Shown here piece by piece: positions 18,084 through 27,474 of a DNA stretch of 64,000 nt. The DNA is from Pseudomonas sp. 8Z (GTDB lineage: Bacteria > Pseudomonadota > Gammaproteobacteria > Pseudomonadales > Pseudomonadaceae), in assembly GCF_902506535.1 (NCBI RefSeq), contig NZ_LR733824.1, positions 1 to 64,000 of the forward strand, written 5' to 3'. Positions within the stretch are counted from its first letter, which is position 1; every line of letters starts with the position of its first letter. Under the pieces are notes generated by a model that had not been told where the DNA came from, made no database searches, and saw only the letters and a program-made list of their open reading frames with translations. The position numbers and the translations under genes are program-made.

Positions 18084-18763
18084 CACCAGGCCCTCACCTT
18101 GGCGCTGCGCCCGCTGTACAGCGCCAGCAGCACGATGAAGGAAAACGCCACCATGCCACCCGCCAGCCAGTGCGCCTGGGCGTACTCCATCGCTTCGACA
18201 TGGTTGTAGATCTGCACCGACACCACCTGGGTCTTGCCGGGGATGTTGCCGCCGATCATCAGCACCACGCCGAACTCGCCGATGGTATGGGCGAAGGCCA
18301 GGATCGCCGCCGTGATGAAGCCGGGCCGCGCCAGTGGCAGCACCACGCTGAAGAACGCGTCCAACGGGCCTGCGCGCAGTGTGGCAGCGGCTTCCAGCGG
18401 GGCACGGCCAATGGCTTCGAAGGCGTTTTGCAGCGGCTGGATGACGAAGGGCATGGAGTAGAAGATCGAGCCGATCACCAGGCCGCCGAAGGTAAAGGTG
18501 AAGGTGCCCAGGCCGAGGCTCTGCGTCAGTTGGCCGAAGAATCCGTTGGGCCCCATGCTCACCAGCAGGTAGAAGCCCAAGACCGTCGGCGGCAGCACCA
18601 ACGGCAGCGCCACCAGCGCGCCGACCGGGCGCTTGAGCCAGGAGTCGGTGCGCGCCAGCCACCAGGCGATGGGCGTGCCGATGATCAGCAGCAGCACGGT
18701 GGTCAGCGAGGCCAGCTCCAGGGTCAACAGGATGGCATCGAGATCGTTTTTCGACAGTGGCAT
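18083..18763 (-). CDS. modB: molybdate ABC transporter permease ModB
   Basis: 226 residues from [20 protein letters not shown]; the longer frame upstream is derived from a palindromic repeat and is rejected. About five to six membrane helices. The EAA loop is [19 protein letters not shown] and the motif [15 protein letters not shown] is typical of ModB. It forms the channel for molybdate with ModC. Confidence 0.94.
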   Translation of the reverse strand: MPLSKNDLDAILLTLELASLTTVLLLIIGTPIAWWLARTDSWLKRPVGALVALPLVLPPTVLGFYLLVSMGPNGFFGQLTQSLGLGTFTFTFGGLVIGSIFYSMPFVIQPLQNAFEAIGRAPLEAAATLRAGPLDAFFSVVLPLARPGFITAAILAFAHTIGEFGVVLMIGGNIPGKTQVVSVQIYNHVEAMEYAQAHWLAGGMVAFSFIVLLALYSGRSAKVRAW

Positions 18764-18785
18764 GGGCGGTTTCCGGTGGCACGCG

Positions 18786-18805
18786 TAGCCCGGATGCAAT
18801 CCGGG
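18786..18805. repeat. TAGCCCGGATGCAATCCGGG palindromic repeat between modA and modB
   Basis: One unit of a repeat family also at 19761-19777, 35735-35754, 35794-35813, 37441-37460 and, in a variant, 37478-37497. It lies in the 60-nt gap modA-modB and can fold into a small hairpin, perhaps lowering modBC expression relative to modA. Confidence 0.7.
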
Positions 18806-18823
18806 GCAGGCTCGGGCAGATGG

Positions 18824-19681
<858 letters not shown>

Positions 19682-19743
19682 TCATAATCGCCGCGAGCAA
19701 CGAGGCCATGCGCGCCATAACCTGCGGCGCATCCCGGAGGGGG

Positions 19744-20727
19744 TTAGCTTGTACGGTCTTCCCGGATTGCATCCGGGTGACTGGACGATGCCCTTGCCTC
19801 AGTGCTCTTGCGCTTGCTCGCCGACAGGCGCGAGACGCCCAGCAGCACCAGCGCCAGGCCGGCGATCTGGTACAGGGTGATGGCCTCGCCGAGCAGCACC
19901 CAGGCGGCGAACAGCGTCAGCACCGGGCCGAGGTTGCCGAACATGGCGGCATGGCTGGCGCCCATGCGCTGCACGGCCAGGGCCAGCCAGTAGATCGGCA
20001 GCACCGTCGACAACAGCGCCATCAGCGCGCCGTACAGCCACACCTCGCTCGGCAGGTTCGCCAGTTGCGTCGGGTCACCGCCGATGGCGTAGTGGATCAA
20101 CACCATGACCGCCGAGGAACCGCCGGCCAGCCCCGCCAGGCGCATCGAGCCGACCCGGCGAATCACCACGCCGGTGCCCAGGTAATACAGGGCATAGGTC
20201 ACCGCGCTGGCGAACACCCAGGCGGCGCCCAGCAGGATCTGCTCGCTGTCGCCTTCCACGCGGATGTCATGCACCAGGGCGATGCTCAGGCCCAGGTAAC
20301 ACAGGCCCAGGGCGAGGAAGGTGCGCGGGCCTGGTCGCTCGCCCATCGCCAGCATCTGCAACAGCAGCACCAGCGTCGGGTAGGTGAACAGGATCAGCCG
20401 CTCCAGCCCGGCGCTGATGTACTGCAGGCCGTAGAAGTCGAACAGGCTCGACAGGTAGTAGCCGAGCATCCCCAGCAGCAGAACGTGCGCCCAGTCCTTG
20501 GCCGACAAGCGCGCTTGCCCGGTGCCCCGGCTCAGCCACAGCAGCCAGGCGAACAGCGGCAGCGCCAGGCCCATGCGCAGGCTCAGCACAGTGATGGCGT
20601 CCACCGGCGCGGCGGCGTAGCTGAGTTTGACGAACACGGCTTTCAGGCTGAAACCGGTGGCCGAGAGCACGGCGAACAGCACGCCGCTCTCCAGGCTGCG
20701 GCGGTACGAGGCGGTCATGGTATTCAT
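19744..20727 (-). CDS. EamA/DMT-superfamily membrane exporter
   Basis: 327 residues from MNTMTASYRRSLESGVLFAV; MTASY nine nt later is an alternative start, and neither has a strong ribosome site. Ten hydrophobic helices form two EamA repeats, for example FAVLSATGFSLKAVFVKLSY and GAALMALLSTVLPIYWLALA. Likely a drug or metabolite exporter; substrate unknown. The last about 14 residues (SSSHPDAIREDRTS) are read from the palindromic repeat at 19761-19777, so the native C-terminus may have been replaced. Divergent from the LysR gene across a 103-nt gap. Confidence 0.85.
   Translation of the reverse strand: MNTMTASYRRSLESGVLFAVLSATGFSLKAVFVKLSYAAAPVDAITVLSLRMGLALPLFAWLLWLSRGTGQARLSAKDWAHVLLLGMLGYYLSSLFDFYGLQYISAGLERLILFTYPTLVLLLQMLAMGERPGPRTFLALGLCYLGLSIALVHDIRVEGDSEQILLGAAWVFASAVTYALYYLGTGVVIRRVGSMRLAGLAGGSSAVMVLIHYAIGGDPTQLANLPSEVWLYGALMALLSTVLPIYWLALAVQRMGASHAAMFGNLGPVLTLFAAWVLLGEAITLYQIAGLALVLLGVSRLSASKRKSTEARASSSHPDAIREDRTS
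19761..19777. repeat. CCCGGATTGCATCCGGG repeat inside the 3' end of the EamA gene
   Basis: Same family as the units at 18786, 35735, 35794 and 37441. It lies within the last codons of the exporter gene, extending or replacing its C-terminus. Confidence 0.7.
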
Positions 20728-20830
20728 GAGCAGGGCTGCGGCAGGGGAGTGAGCTGTTATTCTGGGTGGAAAACAAGTCGGCCAGAATCGCAATTTAACG
20801 AAGAAGGTGTTCTGTTTTGGAGAAGGCTCA

Positions 20831-21742
20831 ATGCATTTCGACCTACCCGACCTGCGCCTGATCGCGGCGATTGCCGCCACCGGCAGCCTGAGCAAGGCGG
20901 CAGCGACCTTCCCTGTCGCCGTGTCGGCGGCCAGCACCCGCCTGCGCCTGTTCGAGGAACGCTGCGGGCTGACGCTGTTCGTGCGCGGCAGCGACGGCAT
21001 GCGCCTGACCCCAGCCGGGCGCCTGGTGCTGGAAGCCTGCCAGGGCGTGCTCAAGGAAGCTCGCCAGCTCAACGACACCCTGCAGGAACTCAGCGGCGAG
21101 CGGCGCATCACCCTGCGCCTGGCGGCGTCCACCGTGGCCAACAGCACCTTTCTGCCAGCAGCGCTCGGCCCCTTTCTGGCCGACTACCCGGAGGTGGATT
21201 TGCAACTGGCCGAGCACAATAGTCAGGACGTGCTGCGCGGCGTCAGCGAAGGCCGCATCGACATCGGCGTGTACGACGGCAATCTGCCCACCGATGGCCT
21301 GCTGTCGCTGCCGTTTCGCAACGACCGCCTGGTGCTGCTGGTGTCGCACGGGCATGCGTTGATCAGCCCGCGTCCGGCCTCGCTGCGCAATGCGCTCAAT
21401 TATCCCTTCGTGTGCCTGCCGGCCGAGCGCGCGATGCAGCGCTTTATCGAGCACATGGCGGTGCGCAATGCCTTGCCGCTGAAAGTGCGCGTGCGTGCGC
21501 CGAGCTTCGACGCCATCGCCCAACTGGTGGCGCAGGGCGTCGGCATCTCCATGCTGCCCGAGGTCGCCGCGACCCGTTTTGCCCAGGAACTGCCGGTGGC
21601 GGTGGTGATGCTGGAGGATGTCTGGGCCACCCGTGAATTGCGCCTGTGTGTGCGCGACTGGGAAGCGCTGTCGTCCCATGCGCGGCAACTGGTCAGCTAC
21701 CTCTCGCCCGAGCGGCCGCCCGGCGACAACCTGGGCACGTAA
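20831..21742 (+). CDS. LysR-type transcriptional regulator
   Basis: 303 residues from MHFDLPDLRLIAAIAATGSL. The N-terminal winged helix (SLSKAAATFPVAVSAASTRL) is classical, followed by a linker helix and a type 2 periplasmic-binding-like sensor domain (VDLQLAEHNSQDVLRGVSEG, then IDIGVYDGNL and GVGISMLPEVAA). It is divergent from the EamA exporter, so it probably controls that gene and itself in response to a small molecule. Ligand unknown. Confidence 0.9.
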   Translation: MHFDLPDLRLIAAIAATGSLSKAAATFPVAVSAASTRLRLFEERCGLTLFVRGSDGMRLTPAGRLVLEACQGVLKEARQLNDTLQELSGERRITLRLAASTVANSTFLPAALGPFLADYPEVDLQLAEHNSQDVLRGVSEGRIDIGVYDGNLPTDGLLSLPFRNDRLVLLVSHGHALISPRPASLRNALNYPFVCLPAERAMQRFIEHMAVRNALPLKVRVRAPSFDAIAQLVAQGVGISMLPEVAATRFAQELPVAVVMLEDVWATRELRLCVRDWEALSSHARQLVSYLSPERPPGDNLGT

Positions 21743-21743
21743 T

Positions 21744-21765
21744 GTGGGAGCGGCTTCAGCCGCGA
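21744..21765. repeat. REP-like palindrome after the LysR gene
   Basis: GTGGGAGCGGCTTCAGCCGC continues to CGA at 21765, a unit of the common Pseudomonas extragenic palindromic family. Related units occur at 22544, 22589, 22671, 31401, 31484 and 53511. It lies between two converging genes. Confidence 0.8.
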
Positions 21766-21780
21766 TGGAATCGCTCGCCG

Positions 21781-22410
21781 CTAACCGACTCGCCGCCACA
21801 CGCTGGCCAGCCAGGGCTGCTGATCGCGTGGCAGACCGGCGGGGCGGTAGTAGTGTTCCAGCTCGACGAAGCCGACTGCCGTGAGCCGCGCGCGCCAGCG
21901 TTCCAGATCGTGATAGCTGCCGTAGCGCGGGCCGTTCCAGCCTTCCTGGTTCTCGCCGCGCGGATTGGAGCTGAACAGCACGCCGCCAGCCTTGAGCGCT
22001 GCATGCAACTGGCCGAGCACGCGCGGCAGTTCCTGATCCGGCACATGGAACAGGCTGGCGTTGGCGAAGATGCCGTCGAAGTGCGCCGCCGGCAGATCCA
22101 GTTCGAGAAAGCTCTGCTGCCACACCTCGCAGCCGCTGTCGGCACGCGCCATGGCGACGAACTCGGCGCAGCCATCCAGGCCGACGGCTTCGTGACCCAG
22201 GCCGCTGAAGGTACGCAGGTCGCGCCCCGGCCCGCAGCCGAAGTCGAGAATGCGCCAGGGCTTCTCGCCCTCGATATGGCGCAGCAGTGCGGCGATGTTC
22301 TGGCTCACATCATGGTCGCGCGTGCCCTCGCGAAAGTCCTCGGCGCTGCTCTGGTAATGGGCTAGGGTGAGGGCGCTGATCTGCGCGAGTTCGTCGGGGC
22401 TCAGGGGCAT
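21781..22410 (-). CDS. class I SAM-dependent methyltransferase
   Basis: 209 residues. Motif I is ILDFGCGPGRDLRTF (about residues 53-67), followed by the acidic motif GLDGCAEFVAMA and the post-motif NASLFHVPDQELPRVLGQLH. Small-molecule methyltransferase of the methyltransferase-11/25 type; substrate unknown. No operon partner: it converges with the LysR gene and its start faces a repeat-rich gap. Confidence 0.85.
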   Translation of the reverse strand: MPLSPDELAQISALTLAHYQSSAEDFREGTRDHDVSQNIAALLRHIEGEKPWRILDFGCGPGRDLRTFSGLGHEAVGLDGCAEFVAMARADSGCEVWQQSFLELDLPAAHFDGIFANASLFHVPDQELPRVLGQLHAALKAGGVLFSSNPRGENQEGWNGPRYGSYHDLERWRARLTAVGFVELEHYYRPAGLPRDQQPWLASVWRRVG

Positions 22411-22543
22411 GGCGAGGTTTCCGTAAAGAGGGGCAACTGTACTGCCGATCAGACAAGGCTACCAAAACTGCCTGCGCCGGCGCCTAACCTCTTCAAGAGC
22501 CGCTGCGCACACACTATTTGCCTTTCGCCACGATGGAACCGCT

Positions 22544-22692
22544 CGCCGCTAAAGCGCCTCCTACGGTGCTAGGGCTGAACGTCGGCGTGTAGGAGCGGCT
22601 TCAGCCGCGATAAAACAGGCCGCCGCGAACGGAGCAGGATTGAAGCATACCGCCCGCAGCCGCCCGAACTGTGGGAGGGGCTTTAGCCGCGA
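22544..22692. repeat. cluster of three REP-like palindromes in a 440-bp gap
   Basis: Units at 22544-22564 (inverted), 22589-22610 and 22671-22692 share the core GGAGCGGCTTNAGCCGCGA. The first two face each other as a typical REP pair (BIME). The rest of the gap 22411-22869 shows no open frame with a ribosome site; it must hold the MFS gene promoter. Confidence 0.8.
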
Positions 22693-22869
22693 CTGCACAA
22701 TATTCAAGGGTCTGCTCAGCCTCCTCCCTGCAAATATGTCCATTACCACCACGCAATAGCACAACCAGTGCAACAGCCTGTTCGCCGGTTTGCTCTGTGT
22801 TGAGGCTTTGCCGTAGATTGGCCGCCCCACCTCGACCGGCACTCACCGGTCATGCCCGAGGCTCGCTCC

Positions 22870-24111
22870 GTGTCTGCTGCTCCTGCTTCTGTTTACCGCC
22901 TTCCTGGCTTTTTGCCATTTCTTATCGCCCGCATCGTCGTGGTCTTCGCCGTACAGATCCAGGCCATCGTCGTCGCCTGGCAGGTCTACGACCTGACCCG
23001 CGATCCGCTGTCGCTGGCCTACGTCGGCCTGGCCCAGTTCATCCCCATGCTGCTGCTGTTGATGCCGGCCGGCGATTTGATTGATCGCTACGACCGCAAG
23101 CTGATTCTGATGCTCAGTTGGCTGGTAGAAGGTGTGTGCGCGGCGCTGCTGCTGGTGCTATCGCTGAATGAGGCGCCCGTCACCTGGTACTACGCGGTGC
23201 TGGTGCTTTACGGCTGTGGTCGCGCCTTCACCGGCCCGGCGCTATCGAGCCTGCTGCCACAGATCGTGCCGCGCGAGCGCCTGGCTGCGGCCATCGCCGC
23301 CAACAGCATGATCATGCGTGGCGCGACCATTTCCGGCCCGGTGCTGGGCGGCGCGCTCTACGCCATCGGCGGGGGCGGGCTGACCTACTCGGTGTGCCTG
23401 GCTTGCTTCCTCGCCGGCTGCGTGCTGCTGCAGCGGGTGCCGGTGCTGTATGCCGAGAAGATGCAGGCGCTGGAATCCACCGCCTGGGCGCGCTTCACCG
23501 CCGGCATCCACTTCATCCGCACCCGACCGATCATCCTCGGCACCATCTCGCTGGATCTGTTCGCCGTGCTGCTCGGCGGCGTGGTGGCGCTGCTGCCGAT
23601 CTACGCCCAGGAAGTGCTGGAAGTCGGCCCGACCGGCCTCGGCCTGCTGCGCAGCGCCATGGCCATCGGCGAGGTATCGGTGGGGCTGTACCTGAGCATG
23701 AAGCCCTTCAACCGCCATGTCGGCCTGGTGATGTTCGGCGCGGTGGCGCTGTTCGGCCTGGCCAACCTGGTGTTCGCCCTATCCAGCCTGTTCTGGCTGT
23801 CCTTCGCCGCGCTGGTGGTGGCGGGTGGCGCGGACATGGTGAGCATGTACATCCGCTCATCCCTGGTGCAGTTCTCCACCCCGGACGCCATGCGTGGCCG
23901 GGTTAGCGCGGTGAACATGCTGTTTATCGGCTCCTCCAACGAACTGGGCGAATTCCGCGCCGGCACCAGCGCCGCCTGGTTCGGCGTAGTGCCCGCAGCG
24001 CTGATTGGCTGCGCCTGCACCCTGACGGTCACCGGCGGCTGGATGCTCGGCTTCAAGAGCCTGCGCAAGGTGGATCGCTTCGAGGATGCGTCGCCAAGCA
24101 AGAACGCATGA
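22870..24111 (+). CDS. MFS transporter, EntS-like exporter
   Basis: 413 residues from GTG 22870, chosen because GAGG lies 8 nt upstream; ATG 22852 gives six more residues but has no ribosome site. About 11-12 membrane helices. It resembles the EntS/MFS_3 group: FARSHARED-type loop AGDLIDRYDRKLILMLSWLV in loop 2-3, the start VYRLPGFLPFLIARIVVVFA, and GRAFTGPALSSLLPQIVPRE. Such proteins export siderophores or drugs; substrate not known. No siderophore genes are adjacent. Confidence 0.85.
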   Translation: MSAAPASVYRLPGFLPFLIARIVVVFAVQIQAIVVAWQVYDLTRDPLSLAYVGLAQFIPMLLLLMPAGDLIDRYDRKLILMLSWLVEGVCAALLLVLSLNEAPVTWYYAVLVLYGCGRAFTGPALSSLLPQIVPRERLAAAIAANSMIMRGATISGPVLGGALYAIGGGGLTYSVCLACFLAGCVLLQRVPVLYAEKMQALESTAWARFTAGIHFIRTRPIILGTISLDLFAVLLGGVVALLPIYAQEVLEVGPTGLGLLRSAMAIGEVSVGLYLSMKPFNRHVGLVMFGAVALFGLANLVFALSSLFWLSFAALVVAGGADMVSMYIRSSLVQFSTPDAMRGRVSAVNMLFIGSSNELGEFRAGTSAAWFGVVPAALIGCACTLTVTGGWMLGFKSLRKVDRFEDASPSKNA

Positions 24112-24163
24112 CGTAGGGCTGCTCACTTGCGACGCCAGCAGCCCGCCAGAGCGTGCGGACGTG

Positions 24164-24345
24164 CGCCGATCAACGACCGTAGGATGGGTAGAGCAACGCG
24201 AAACCCATCAACACGATTGTCCTGGGTATTGCTTTGCTCTAGCCAGGCTACTTGCTATTCCGACGAGGCATGGTGGACAAGCTCCGCGTTGTCCACCCTA
24301 CGCGGCGGGTATTCCTGCGTAGGGTGGATGACGCTTTTTTCATCC
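24164..24345. repeat. mixed palindromic repeat elements after the MFS gene
   Basis: Contains GATGGGT at 24184-24190 facing ACCCATC at 24204-24210 around AGAGCAACGCGAA, and two GGGTGGA/TCCACC-type arms about 24255-24345. A related GGGTTCGCAACGCGAAACCC unit lies at 24694-24713. Short frames across these elements are judged artefacts. The gap marks the left edge of the AT-richer island. Confidence 0.55.
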
Positions 24346-24375
24346 ACCGTTGGGCGAGGTTGTCTGGGCTACTTG

Positions 24376-24639
24376 CTACATCGCGCGTTTCATCGCTTGC
24401 GACTTCACGACCTCGCGCCATGTTTCCTCATCGGGGGACAACTCGGCAAAGGCCGCAACGGCCTTGTTTATGGTCTCGTCCATGACGGCTGCCAGGGTTC
24501 GAGCCATAGCGAGTTTTACTTCTGCATGATGTTCGCTGGGCAATTCGGCCAACATCCTGGCCAGTGCCGAATCGAGCGCGGCACAAGCATCGATGCCGCC
24601 ATCCCTTAGTGCACGGGCTGCATTGAACGTCAATGACAT
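24376..24639 (-). CDS. small hypothetical helical protein
   Basis: 87 residues starting MSLTFNAARALRDGGIDACA, with an AAGGA ribosome site 8 nt before the ATG. Predicted all-helical and acidic, no membrane segment, with Ala/Glu-rich heptads (LAELPSEHHAEVKLAMARTL). Not recognised; the length and charge could fit a small regulator or antitoxin. It stands alone on the minus strand, facing the next gene. Confidence 0.5.
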   Translation of the reverse strand: MSLTFNAARALRDGGIDACAALDSALARMLAELPSEHHAEVKLAMARTLAAVMDETINKAVAAFAELSPDEETWREVVKSQAMKRAM

Positions 24640-24754
24640 GGCATGATTCCTTTATGTGGATGATGTGCCAATGGGGGGGCAGCATGTAGCACGGGTTCGC
24701 AACGCGAAACCCATCGCCGCGATTGCCACAGTTCTTTGAAACGGAGCTTACCCA

Positions 24755-25111
24755 TTGGGACATCTTCTGACCGAGCCACTATTGACGAAAGTCAGAGCTG
24801 CTCTTTCCGAGCCTTTCAATGATTTTCCCGTCGAATATGACTATGTGGCGGATAAGGTGAGAGGCGTCGACCCTGAAGTACTTTACACAATCCTCTATTC
24901 AGAGGTCGCGCCGGTGTGCTTCACCAATCTCGTGGCAGCAGTGCCTCCGGTATGGACGGGGTTCGACCCCGACATACTTAGAGCGTCGATAGAAGAAAGG
25001 CTGGCAGCTAGAGAGCGCAACTGGTTTCGTCGGCAGTTCGATAAAGTGCTGGTTCGCTGGCTGCAATACAACTACGCCTACATCTGGAAGGAAATCGCCA
25101 GCAGGCTTTGA
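24755..25111 (+). CDS. DUF7079-like small hypothetical protein
   Basis: 118 residues from a TTG codon with ACGGAG 8 nt upstream; no ATG fits. The central motif VLYTILYSEVAPVCFTNLVA followed by VWTGFDPD resembles DUF7079 proteins (pattern: EVAPVC-x-NL then W-x-GFD; from memory). A basic, aromatic C-terminus (WLQYNYAYIWKEI) follows. Function unknown; such proteins occur singly in accessory DNA. Confidence 0.6.
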   Translation: MGHLLTEPLLTKVRAALSEPFNDFPVEYDYVADKVRGVDPEVLYTILYSEVAPVCFTNLVAAVPPVWTGFDPDILRASIEERLAARERNWFRRQFDKVLVRWLQYNYAYIWKEIASRL

Positions 25112-25212
25112 GCCCGTGTGGGGGGCGCCGTGGGTACCAAGCTTTTGAGCTCGGTAGGTTGCAATGACAGTAAATAAATCTGCCCCCTTACCCCTGCCCT
25201 TACCCCTGTGTG

Positions 25213-25243
25213 AAAGGGGCGTAAATAAACACGCCCCTTTTTC
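25213..25243. terminator. hairpin terminator between converging genes
   Basis: AAAGGGGCGT, a short AT loop, then ACGCCCCTTTTTC: a stem of about 9 bp with a T-run on the plus strand and an A-rich mirror for the other strand. It can serve both the DUF7079-like gene and the converging nuclease-like gene. Confidence 0.75.
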
Positions 25244-25257
25244 TGGCCGGTTTCCTT

Positions 25258-25818
25258 TCAGGTGTCATCTGCGGCATTGTTGAATTTGTTGCGATTTATT
25301 AGCCAGGGTAGCGCCGGTTGGGATCGTACTTTTTTGTACTTTCCTTTTGCGAAAACATATGTCCTTAGCTCTTGGAAACTACGAATGCGGCCGTTTAGTT
25401 CATAGGTGATTAGGAATACGATAAGCGGCTTGTCTGCGTCTTTCCACTTTTGCTGGGTGCGCTCAAGGGCTGCATCGATATCGTTAATTCGGCTGTAGCC
25501 TATGAATGTTTGAAATACACACTGATCAGTACGTTCTAGCAGTTTATCTATTTCATTTATATCCGTGTGCGCTCGCTTCCACTCCCACTCCACGAAAGAG
25601 AGGACTTGCGTTTCAGAGAAACGAATGACTGCATCGGTACGTCCGCCCTTTTCAAATAATGCACGTGCGCCAAGTAACGACGCGCACTGCCTTACGACCA
25701 GGCCTAAGTGAATTGTCCAGTCCGCTCGACCTGCTACATCGTCTTTTTCCGTGACAGGAAAGTCTCGGTACCAAAGGCAGTTGAAGAGCGTTATAAAATC
25801 ACGTTCGATTCGTTTCAT
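25258..25818 (-). CDS. orphan protein with a possible PD-(D/E)XK nuclease core
   Basis: 186 residues. The stretch GGRTDAVIRFSETQVLSFVE then WEWK gives D62 followed by E79-W-K81 across a beta hairpin, the spacing and strand pattern of PD-(D/E)XK nucleases. An upstream acidic helix and later strands (ADKPLIVFLITYEL) fit the fold. No helicase or methylase partner. Codon usage and base composition are AT-richer than the core genes. It may be a defence nuclease, a remnant of a restriction system, or a non-catalytic relative. Family not confirmed. Confidence 0.5.
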   Translation of the reverse strand: MKRIERDFITLFNCLWYRDFPVTEKDDVAGRADWTIHLGLVVRQCASLLGARALFEKGGRTDAVIRFSETQVLSFVEWEWKRAHTDINEIDKLLERTDQCVFQTFIGYSRINDIDAALERTQQKWKDADKPLIVFLITYELNGRIRSFQELRTYVFAKGKYKKVRSQPALPWLINRNKFNNAADDT

Positions 25819-25907
25819 GGAAACCTGCTGTGTATCAAGAAAATTTTTGTATGCATGACTAATTGTTCTCTAAGTCATGGTTTTCTCATGCGTTTCTTTT
25901 CTGAGAA

Positions 25908-26201
25908 TTATTTTTCCCAGTTGCTAGAAGAATAGCGAGTTGCTTTATTTGAGCTTTGTATGGCGGCTGGTGCAAGGTGGTGAGTAAATGCTGTTCGGCA
26001 GTGTGGGCATATGTTCGCATCGCGCTGAGCGCTTTCTTTGCATTGTGGGCAGCGTTTCAGTATTGATGCAAACAGTGAGTGCGGTAAGGCGATGATGAAA
26101 ATGAGTGCGCCATATATCCACCAGACAAAAAAGCGTCGACCCTTGAGCGCTGCAATTGTGGCCGGTATAAAGCCTAAAATTAATGCAATGAAGAAAATCA
26201 T
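25908..26201 (-). CDS. membrane protein with two hydrophobic helices and a zinc ribbon
   Basis: 97 residues from MIFFIALILGFIPATIAALK, chosen because GGGAAA precedes it; a longer frame starts in the preceding broken gene. Two helices (2-19 and about 27-45) form a hairpin, followed by CPQCKESAQRDANICPHC, a treble-clef-type zinc ribbon, and a Ser/Asn tail. Such proteins are common beside mobile elements and phage-like genes. Function unknown. Confidence 0.6.
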   Translation of the reverse strand: MIFFIALILGFIPATIAALKGRRFFVWWIYGALIFIIALPHSLFASILKRCPQCKESAQRDANICPHCRTAFTHHLAPAAIQSSNKATRYSSSNWEK

Positions 26202-26268
26202 GAGTTTCCCAGTGTCGTGTGCATAGAGCGGGTGTAAATAAAGCAGATCCAGTGATCTCGCTGTGTTT

Positions 26269-26781
26269 TTATAGTTGCGCGGCTTCACTTTGCTGCTTCT
26301 GGCGCTTTTCAGTCTGGCTTTGTTGGTTGAACGAGTGCATCAAGTCGTCCCTGATGTAATTCATGGTCATTTCAAAACTCATGTGCGGTGATTCAAGAGT
26401 GATTTCTGTTCCGCCGTCGCGGTAGGTTGCGGATTTGTTTCCAACAAAAGGAATATCTTGGCTGGTTCGCTTGTACTTACCTCCAAGTGCTTTATTCAGA
26501 TAGTCGAATTTTTATTTTGGGAAGGTGGTAAGCACTGCAACCAGTACGCCTTGTGTGTCAAAGATAGCCGTTACCTTTTGGAGCCCTTCAAAGTTAATGG
26601 CAGATGTCGGGAGCGAGTACATGTTGCCGTTGCTGTACTTGTTGGTTCCTGCGTGCTGGGCTTTGTACATGGATTTAAGTTGGCTTTCCGTAGTCTTTCC
26701 AAGCTCCATGTTGAAAATGGTCGGGTCGGCGAAGGCGGCAGAGCTAAACAACGATACAGCAAGGGCGATTCCCTTCTTCAT
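26269..26781 (-). pseudogene. exported hypothetical protein interrupted by one in-frame stop
   Basis: The frame opens at MKKGIALAVSLFSSAAFADP, a clear signal peptide, and runs 89 codons to TAA at 26512-26514. It then stays open in the same frame for 80 more codons (KFDYLNKALGGKYKRTS, then TYRDGGTEITLESPHMSFEM) to TAA 26269-26271. Both halves have the same style and together make a 170-codon gene of plausible size, so the internal TAA (a single change from CAA, for example) looks recent. The N-terminal part resembles small periplasmic proteins of mobile islands. The product, if made, is the 89-residue N-terminal piece. Confidence 0.7.
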
Positions 26782-26920
26782 GGATTACTCCTTTGGGTTT
26801 GAGGCTTTATGCCGGGTAGGTGGTAGGGTTTAAGTTGTGTAGCGAGTGGGAGGTTATTTTGAGTCGGTGCTATTAAGTATGGGCCTATTTCGTTTCGGGT
26901 GAGGTTCTTCAGCTAATTTA

Positions 26921-27325
26921 TTACCAAGGACAATAGCCATAGAGGGCAACGCCAAAGCCAAACAAGAGTTGCGCTACGAGTAGTGTGCGGATGGCAAAGG
27001 TATATCTAATAATTGAGCCCTGATGCGCAGCGTCAATAGCAAATAGCTTGAAGCTAGCGGGGAAAGAAGATTCCATCTCTTTTAGGGCGGGGATGGTCAG
27101 GCTTATGAGCTGACGGCTGCGGCTATCAACAAGCCAGAAGACAACTGCAAGCAATATTATAAATAGGCCTAGCAATATTAGGAGTTTAGAGTTTAATCCT
27201 TTTTCGAGAGCTGTGAATACGCCGCCGTCGGCAAAAATAGAGAGCAGGACGAAGAAGTTGAATCCCTTAAGGCGCTGTTCTGCGTTGAATTTGAAGTGAT
27301 CCCATGCAAGTTGTTTTTCGTCCAT
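26921..27325 (-). CDS. small three-helix membrane protein, perhaps RipA-family
   Basis: 134 residues. The N-terminus HFKFNAEQRLKGFNFFVLLS leads into helix 1, helix 2 is LLILLGLFIILLAVVFWLVD followed by SRSRQLI, and helix 3 is near the C-terminus (LLVAQLLFGFGVALYG). The pattern QR-x-x-x-FNFFV with FW-x-x-D-x-R recurs in small membrane proteins often found near defence genes, including RipA-type proteins (weak memory). AT-rich coding. Function unknown. Confidence 0.5.
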   Translation of the reverse strand: MDEKQLAWDHFKFNAEQRLKGFNFFVLLSIFADGGVFTALEKGLNSKLLILLGLFIILLAVVFWLVDSRSRQLISLTIPALKEMESSFPASFKLFAIDAAHQGSIIRYTFAIRTLLVAQLLFGFGVALYGYCPW

Positions 27326-27474
27326 TATGCTCGCTCGTGCAAAGGTTTATCTAGCGCTCATGTTAAAGTGGTGCGAATTTATTTTCGGATCTTGGGAGTG
27401 CCGGTAAATAAATTCGCCCCTATTTTAAATCTGCAACGTGGGGTGCTGAGAGAATGGTTGAAGTCGGCTGGTGA

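Noticed and set aside
20843..22123. 426-codon minus-strand frame across the LysR gene
   Set aside because: Shadow of the LysR coding region; residues such as repeated HRQFLGK-type runs have no family sense.
22544..22692. Repeated units that might suggest a CRISPR array
   Set aside because: Only three units, alternating in orientation, with irregular spacing; they are REP palindromes.
24112..24375. Short plus-strand frames after the MFS gene
   Set aside because: They are made from palindromic repeat elements and have no ribosome site.
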